Of a stretch of DNA of 64,000 nt, positions 57,615 through 64,000 are shown piece by piece. The number at the start of each line of letters is the position of its first letter. The first letter of the stretch is position 1. The notes beneath the pieces are model-generated. The model searched no databases. It saw only the letters and a program-made list of their open reading frames with translations, and was not told the DNA's origin. The translations under genes and the position numbers were made by a program. Source of the DNA: Desmodus rotundus (lineage: Eukaryota; Chordata; Mammalia; Chiroptera; Phyllostomidae); contig NC_071388.1 in NCBI RefSeq assembly GCF_022682495.2, positions 177,659,622 to 177,723,621 of the forward strand, written 5' to 3'.

Positions 57615-57712
57615 GTAAATGCCTGGAGGGTAGGGACTCTTTCTTACTCACTCTGTTATCACCAGCAGTTTTTAGGGCTGCATCTCGGAGAGTGCTCAGT
57701 AAGTAATAAATT
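57615..57712 (+). mobile_element. L2 3' end fragment
   Basis: 'ctggagggtagggactctttc', 'gttatcaccagcagtttttagg' and 'gagtgctcagtaagtaataaa' follow the L2 terminus. Confidence 0.55.
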
Positions 57713-57989
57713 GCCAAAAAATTCTAATATGTGCACTCCTGCAAAAATACAGAAAGACAACTCACAATGAATTAATCAAGTATGAAGAGTCACGTTCTTT
57801 TACTGAGTATGAAAATACTTAAAGGTTTGAAAGAAATAAATGAGGGTGCATGTGTGTGTTGAGTGAAAAGGGTAAGGAGCTAAAGATTATAAAACCACAA
57901 ATGAGATGGAAGGTTTTACAACATCTCATTGCAGACATGAATGAATTACCAAGCTCAAACTTGAGAAGTGGAAAACGAAGTACTGATTA

Positions 57990-58195
57990 AATGCTTGGGA
58001 TCTGGGAAGACAAGTCTGGTTGAGCTCTCGCTCCACCACTCACTTACAGGTATAACCGTAGGCAAAACTTAACTTTTTTTAGACAGCAATTTCTTGTCTG
58101 TTATATGGGGATAATAACACCTACATCAAAGAAAGGTTACATAAGACGGTTCACACACATTTTTGAAGATACTACCTGTGATCCCTCAAATGTGA
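57990..58195 (-). mobile_element. MIR SINE
   Basis: The plus strand shows the reverse-complement MIR: 'agctctcgctccaccactcacttacagg', 'taggcaaaacttaac', 'ttgtctgttatatggggataataacacctac'. Confidence 0.8.
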
Positions 58196-58541
58196 GTGAC
58201 TTTTTATTAATAATAATAGTTTAAACTTTTAAGACATTTTTCTAAGGATCACAATGTTTCTTGCTACAGTCCTTGTACAAGGCTCAAAAAAGTGAAGAAC
58301 CAGTGAAACTAGTCTTCCCAAGCTCTTGTAGGTGTGTGTGGCCCAGATGAGGTTGTGGGTAAGGAGATATAAACAATGTCACATAGTTATTCTGGAAAAC
58401 CCCTTATTCAAGGCAATTTTATAAGGTCAAGTCCTGCTTCTCTCCTTCACACATTCTGCTCCCTGAAACAAGGATATAATTGCCGGCACCCCAGCAGCCA
58501 TGTTGAACCATGAAGATGAAGCATGGCTGAGCAAAAAGCTG

Positions 58542-58789
58542 AGACAGAATGGGAATCCTTGCCAGTGCTCTCTCTCAATATCCGGTTTCCAGGAAACAAA
58601 GGCTGGATAAATGGAAGTCTTGTAGGAGATGGTGTCGCCAGCTTCATATCCCTGGGTAAAGCTCTTTTAATCCTAACCTGTCAGGTGGAACACCTTTCTC
58701 CTCTGGTCATGTGAAAAAACACTCTAAAGATAAACCTTACACAGGCTTGTATTGGCAGACTACGGTCCAAATGTCCCAACTGGTCCCCA
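58542..58789 (+). repeat. 248-bp direct duplication, copy 2
   Basis: Partner of 56939-57185. Here the unit sits inside a longer sequence (about 58440-58940) that ends with an aataaa signal and 'ctctgttacaacccaaacc', resembling an old LTR or other interspersed repeat. That suggests copy 2 is the source context and copy 1 the derived insertion (inference). Confidence 0.95.
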
Positions 58790-61700
58790 AAGGGGCCTGG
58801 GCTCTCACTACATGAGGAACCACCTTAAAAGCCCTAGATTTTCTATCTCTGAACTTCTCTATGTGACAGAATAAAACCCGGTGTATTAAACCTCATGTGG
58901 GTCTCTGTTACAACCCAAACCCTACCTGATACACTGCTCCCTCAGCACTGCAGAGCAAATGCAGTCTTCTAACGCTGAAAGCACGGAAGAACACATAGGC
59001 CGGCAACTGCCATTGTAAGTAAGGATTTCCATTATTTGATAAATGAAGATATCCCATTATTATTCACTTTTAACACAGTTCGGTAACAGGTCCAGATTTA
59101 AGTGACATGCATATTTGGGAACATATAGCTGGGACTGGAATGTGTCTTTCTGTCCAACTCCAAAGCCCAATGAGCTGCACCTATTTCTCCTCTCTCTCCT
59201 TTTCAGGTATCTTCCCTTTCCATTCTGCCTTCTGCCTTCTGTCTTCTCTTTTTCATGTTCCTCTTACTCCCCTGACACCTCATAGTACTTCATTTTAGAA
59301 AAGCATTGAAGTAATTTTTGAATTAGGCGGACAGTAAGAGCCGCTCACAGCACTGGGCCTTACTACAGTTTCAACACCGAAAAGGCGGCTACTGAGCCAG
59401 ACAGCAAACTCTGGACACACCGCCTGATGCCGACGCTAAGCTGTTGGAGGCACGGCTGTGGGTGGAGAGTAGGTGCTATTTGTATCCCACAGGGGGTTCG
59501 GTCTCGGAGTCAGTGGAATGTTTTTTTAAGTCTGCCAAGTACTTGAGAGAAAGGTCTCGATTCAGACCTCTATCAAAACCACGCAGCCTGAGCACTAACA
59601 GAATGCAGCACAAAGGGGCAATTCCTCCGCCAGCATTTGGCTTTGTTCCGCCCACTGTGTGACCTTAGACAGGTGTCCTCGGCACTCTGCTTTATCCCAA
59701 TAAAGGGAGCTTATTCAGGTCACAGACAAGTTGTGAAAAATGCATTCTACATTTTAAAGTGGAGAGGAAAGCATAGCGAAATTACTGTGCAAATTTCAGG
59801 CTTGCCATTTCTATTTCTGACACACAGATCAATTATGTGAGGGAAGTGGATCACTTTCCCACAGGACACCCTAACTAGTTCAAGCCAGTAATGAAGCTGG
59901 CCTAGTCCTTTCTATTTTTTCCCCCAATTTGGGTCACATTCTATGTCACCACTATTTAATAGCCTGACTTTATTTATGAAGGTATCTAACATGTATCAAT
60001 AAAACTGTCTCGATAAACAGCATGTGGAGAATGTAGACTCCACGATAAAAGCAACTATATGGAAAAGAGAGTCTTTTTCAGATTAGCCACTGGCAAAGCA
60101 AATTTGAACGCCGTAGATTCCCTACTGTTAACTTTCATTAAGGAAACCCACTCAAGCTTCACAGTGCTGGGCCAACTAAGACTAACGACACAGTCAAAAA
60201 CCAAAAGGAATGCAAATACATAGCTTAAATCTCATTTTAAAAACTTCTACCCTTTCACTGCTTCCGGGCATGATCGTAGTCAGGAAATATGGGCCGGTGG
60301 GAGCCAAGTGGTATTTTAGTGAGGCCAAACAAAACACACTTCTCTCTTTACAGAATTCTTTTTTTTTTAAGCTTCTATTATTTTAAGAAAAAAAAAAGGC
60401 CATCAATATTTGTGAAGAAATACCAGCCTCAAGCTCAACAAATCTAAGTTACAGAAGTTTGAAATTTTTTCCAGTTAACATTCTGCCAAACCAGAAATCC
60501 ATAATAAAAGACCGTGTAAACAAAATAAAAAAAGCACTTGTAACTACGCTACAGAAAGACTGAACATCAGTTCTTCTCTTTCCTTCTCTAAAGAGCTATG
60601 GAAACAATGAAAGAACGACTTACAAGTTAGAAGTACTGAGTAATGAATCTGTTCTAACTTCTGGCATTAAAACTTGACAAGGTCTTAGAAACATTCAAAA
60701 AAACTTAAGTGCAATCTAATTTTTATAAACATTGTATTTACTCACACATTCTCTTCCTTCCAAAATATAAGTTTCTTCTCAGCTCCTGGATCCCTGCTTA
60801 GTATCTCCCTAAGTATAAGGAATTATATGCTATTATATACTCTGTGATATCCCAAACAGAACTCCACTACCAATAATAGAGATGAAAAAGGCTTAATGAT
60901 AGTTTATTATAAGTAAAAAAGTCATGCTAACTAACATTTTCCACCACTTGGTTCGTTTGAAGAGAAAGTGGTCCCAAATATTTCATGATACCTGAGTCAG
61001 TCACAATAAAGTTAAAGAAGGTTGCTTGTCAAACTGCTATGGTCAGAGAGTCAAAGTTGCTAGGGGAGAAAACAAGAGTCATGGTACTTAAGCCAGAGTT
61101 CTGCAAAGAGCCAGTTGCTTAGTAGATGTGGATAAGTGCACTATCCACCAACACTGGAGATAAAAAAACTGGTTGCTAAAGAAGAGATAGTTTATGTGTT
61201 GGAGTGGAGGTTCTTAGGTGTTGGAAATACTACAGGAGAGCCAGAGATATGCTGGAGATAGCTTGTACAGGCTCATGACAGCTGGTGAGGAATTTTAAGG
61301 CGTTCTGTGGACAGGCTGACAGTGATGCTGGCAGCCTGAAATTGGCTATGGTGGAAGAATTTACACCACGGAAAATGGCAAATGCTGCGATTAGCCCTCC
61401 GCCACACCTGCCCTGGAGAGCTGGCTGTTAAACATTTACCTGCACATCACTACACAAGACTGAGAGTGGAGTTCTCCATATCAGCCCATTTTAGGTAGAG
61501 TAGAAAGAAGCCATTACCGTGAAATTTTAAAATAGCATATTATATGAAAAAAAAGAAGACCCACTGCAAGTCATGAAGACAATTGTGACAATTGTTTAAA
61601 AATAAAAGGCAAAGGCCGTCTCCATATTTGGGCAATTCCTTCAAAATTCTATGAGTCTAGCATTTTACTTAGAAATATATTCACAAAACCAATCTCTGCT

Positions 61701-62690
61701 CTATTCTCTCAATCTTCCAGGGGTACAGTGCCCCTGGAAGGTTCTTTCCCTTCGTCTTCTATGTGTATTTATGGGGGGTATTATTTATCTAACACCCCTT
61801 TAGCCCCTTAAAATGAGGAAGAGATTATCTCAAAACCATGTGCTAAGTATACATTTAGAGTTTAATTCCACCTCCATCTGGGTTGTGGTGTAAGTTGAGG
61901 TGATTAAATCAGTTAACCATCACAAAGAGAGATTGGATGTTTCAAAGCAATTGAAGAGATGTGTCACAAAAATAACAAATATAGTGGTTAAATTGCAAAA
62001 AAAAGCAACCATATTTTTCTAAGTGCTGAACTTATCCTGCTGAGACTGTGGGTACTCACTTGAGACCTCACGACATTCAGTGGCATCTTACTCACTGAGA
62101 TGAACCTGACCCAATAAATTGTGGCCATCAGTTTCACATGGGAGAAACCAGAGTCTATGTCATCACTGGGGCAACTGGTGCAGCCACATGGGCTGCTCAG
62201 GTCTGGAAAAATGAGAATCCTCACATAGGCTCAGCCTGTGGGCACTTTCACTGTACAAATATTTGTTCTCTTCTAAAACTCTATCCGCATAACCATAACT
62301 GCCACTTGTTGTGTTCATCAAAGTTGCGCATTTGGACCATTCTGATACATCTAAAGTCACAAACTCCTAGAGTTACAATGCTTGGACATAGATACACACG
62401 CCAATTTAGCTAGAATTGTTTTTTGTAGGGAAAAAACATAAGGAACCATGGGCAAGGATATTTCATTTTAAAAGAAGATGGCTACAATTTGACATTTTCA
62501 TTTAAAAAGAAAACATGAAGTATATGATAGTTATCATTTCTAAGCTCACTGTTTCTTAATATTTCAGTTTAGGCCCAAGTAGAATGATATGGGGGGGGGG
62601 ATATCCTGTGTTAATCTGTTTCAGAGTGCAAAACAAAGAGGCAGGAGAAAAAAAAAGTTAATCTGTATTTAACATTTAAAAGGGAAATCA

Positions 62691-62896
62691 GCCCTGGCTG
62701 GTGTAGCTCAGTGGATTGAGCACTGGCCTGTGAACCAAAGGGTCACTGGTTCAATTCCCAGTCAGGGTACATGCTTGGGATGCAGGCCAGGTCCCCAGTT
62801 GGGGGTGCAGGAGAGACAACCACACATTGATGTTTTTCTCTGTCTCTCCTTCCCTTTCCCTCTCTCTAAAATTAAATAAAATCTTTAAATAGAAAT
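62691..62896 (+). mobile_element. Ves SINE, best preserved copy
   Basis: Head gccctggctggtgtagctca with a near-canonical tRNA A box (tagctcagtgg) and B box (ggttcaattcc), a CT-rich region and an attaaataaaatctttaaat tail. It is flanked by a perfect 13-bp target-site duplication, aaaagggaaatca (62678-62690 and 62897-62909), so the insertion is relatively young. Confidence 0.97.
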
Positions 62897-63081
62897 AAAA
62901 GGGAAATCAAATATAACACTTTTTCTAAAAAAATTAAACCAAATGATAAACCCATTATGTGAACTTAAAAAATAAACTTCATAGTATTTTTCTAATGATC
63001 CATTTTTGCATCATTCTCTCAGTTATCCAGAACTCTCTGCAATGGACCTTCCACTGATTTTATTTCATTGATATGGGTCAG

Positions 63082-63415
63082 TGATGGTTAATTTTATGTG
63101 TCAATTTTACTGGGCCATGGGGTGCCCAGACATTTGGCCAAACATGATTCTAGGTGTGTCTGTGATGTGTGGATAAGATCAATATTTGAATCAGTACACT
63201 GGTTAAGCAGACTGCCCTCCCTAATGTGGGTGGGCCTTATCCAATCAGTGGAAGACCTGAATAAAACCAAAAGGCTGAGCAGAGGGAACTCCTTTGGCCC
63301 AAATGCTTGAATTGGGACATCGGAGTTTTGTGACCCTCAGGCTCAGGCTGAATGAAACATGGTCTCTTCTTGGGCCTGTAGCCTGCCTGCTTTAGATCAA
63401 AACTTACATCATCAG
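63082..63415 (+). mobile_element. Old interspersed repeat, family unassigned
   Basis: Begins tgatggttaattttatgtgt and contains 'ctgggccatggggtgcccagacatttgg', 'ctccctaatgtgggtgggcc' and 'gaattgggacatcgg'. These are words of a very common mammalian repeat whose exact name I cannot give with certainty. The frame at 63098-63310 is an artefact of it. Confidence 0.7.
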
Positions 63416-63418
63416 CTG

Positions 63419-63420
<2 letters not shown>

Positions 63421-63464
<44 letters not shown>
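63421..63464 (+). repeat. (GT)22 microsatellite
   Basis: Pure GT tract at the 3' edge of the preceding interspersed repeat. Confidence 0.98.
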
Positions 63465-63466
<2 letters not shown>

Positions 63467-63539
63467 CTAGTACAGTCTCTTGAAATTGCCCATAACTTCT
63501 TCATGAGAACCAAACATACCACCTGATGTGTTCCTATCT

Positions 63540-63700
63540 CCACACCTTTTTGTTGGGTGTTTTCCCATAATCTCTTTATTTCAAAATCCTACTCATCATT
63601 CAAAGTTCAGTTCAAATCCTATCTTTGCCATGAAAACTTTTTGGGTATCCCATGCCAGAACCAAGTCAATCTGCAATGGACCTTTGCAAACCCTATGCCA
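63540..63700 (+). mobile_element. L2-like fragment (weak)
   Basis: 'tcattcaaagttcagttcaaatcctatctttgccatgaaaac' resembles the L2 words 'caaggtccagctcaaatgccacctcctccatgaa'. It is diverged. Confidence 0.45.
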
Positions 63701-64000
63701 GTGCGTGGAGCACATGCTTTCATAGCCCAGATGAGAGGCGTTAAGGGTACAACAGTCTGGGGGAGGGTGTTTGGAGGCTTTACATAGGAAGTGCACGACT
63801 CTGTGCAAATGTGGAGAGTTGATTCCAGATCCAATTCTCAAGAGAAAGTTACTTATTTTAAAAACTCTACCTTCATGGCCACGGCTGACTGAGATTGTAA
63901 GCCCCAGAACAAATCTACCAGAATGAGCACAATAACAGAGCACTCATGGCAGGAAGACAGAAGCCACTCTGGGCGGTTAAACAGCTTTAAGGCAGGAGCA

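Larger units (their letters stand above)
55385..64000 (-). other. HECW2: HECW2 intron (partial, 5' side of the window)
   Basis: Intron upstream of the WW2 exon. I looked for the exon encoding the first half of WW2 (GWE motif) and did not find it, so it probably lies beyond position 64000. Contents: an L2 remnant (55710-56250), the 248-bp direct duplication (56939-57185 and 58542-58789), an L2 end (57615-57712), a MIR (57990-58195), a Ves SINE (62691-62896), an old interspersed repeat (about 63082-63415) and a (GT)22 tract. The stretch 61020-61490 looks like an old interspersed repeat I cannot assign. Confidence 0.7.

Noticed and set aside
62691..62770. tRNA gene
   Set aside because: A and B boxes are present but belong to the tRNA-derived head of a Ves SINE. 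There is no functional cloverleaf or CCA-proximal acceptor stem, and a CT-rich body follows.

Overview
This is eukaryotic, mammalian genomic DNA, almost certainly from a bat. It holds short exons with GT/AG splice sites in kilobase introns, L1, L2, MIR and hAT remnants, and four copies of a tRNA-derived SINE whose head (GCCCTGGCTGGT.TAGCTCAGTGG) and CT-rich, TAAAATAAA-type tail match the Ves SINE of yangochiropteran bats. I cannot name the species. There is no bacterial, CRISPR or operon-like content.

The only gene I can support is HECW2 (NEDL2, a HECT-type E3 ubiquitin ligase), on the minus strand and running through the whole window. Nine consecutive coding exons are present. In transcript order they are 55250-55384, 51880-51982, 49997-50093, 31635-31718, 26997-27106, 17557-17677, 15946-16059, 4049-4201 and 2248-2346. 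All have canonical AG/GT borders, and the splice phases join without gap or frameshift into about 338 residues. On my recollection of human numbering these are roughly residues 1001-1338 of 1572: the C-terminal half of the second WW domain, the linker and helical region before the HECT domain, and about the first 100 residues of the HECT N-lobe. The N-terminus with C2 and WW1 lies beyond the right edge. The rest of HECT, with the catalytic cysteine, lies beyond the left edge. HECW2 rather than the paralogue HECW1 is indicated by several linker and HECT positions.

The rest is intron filled with interspersed repeats. From left to right: an ancient hAT element near 7.0 kb; a 5'-truncated L1 at 10.1-12.3 kb with a Ves SINE nested in it; an old L1 remnant at 12.7-13.7 kb; a Ves SINE at 18.2 kb; MIR and MER5A-like elements near 20 kb; an L2 stretch at 24.9-26.1 kb; an old L1 at 28.9-29.6 kb; a nested L1-in-L1 at 36.75-39.7 kb; a HAL1-like (ORF1-only) element at 40.9-43.0 kb carrying a Ves SINE; a MIR at 45 kb; a hAT-like MITE at 48.2 kb; a 248-bp direct duplication at 56.9 and 58.5 kb; and a young Ves SINE at 62.7 kb. 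Microsatellites include a split (TA)n tract just upstream of the exon at 4049-4201.

I found no convincing new molecular system. The most useful observations are the TA microsatellite with a duplicated candidate branch site next to a weak splice acceptor, the HAL1-like element, the nested L1 with its target-site duplication, and the sharply bounded 248-bp duplication.
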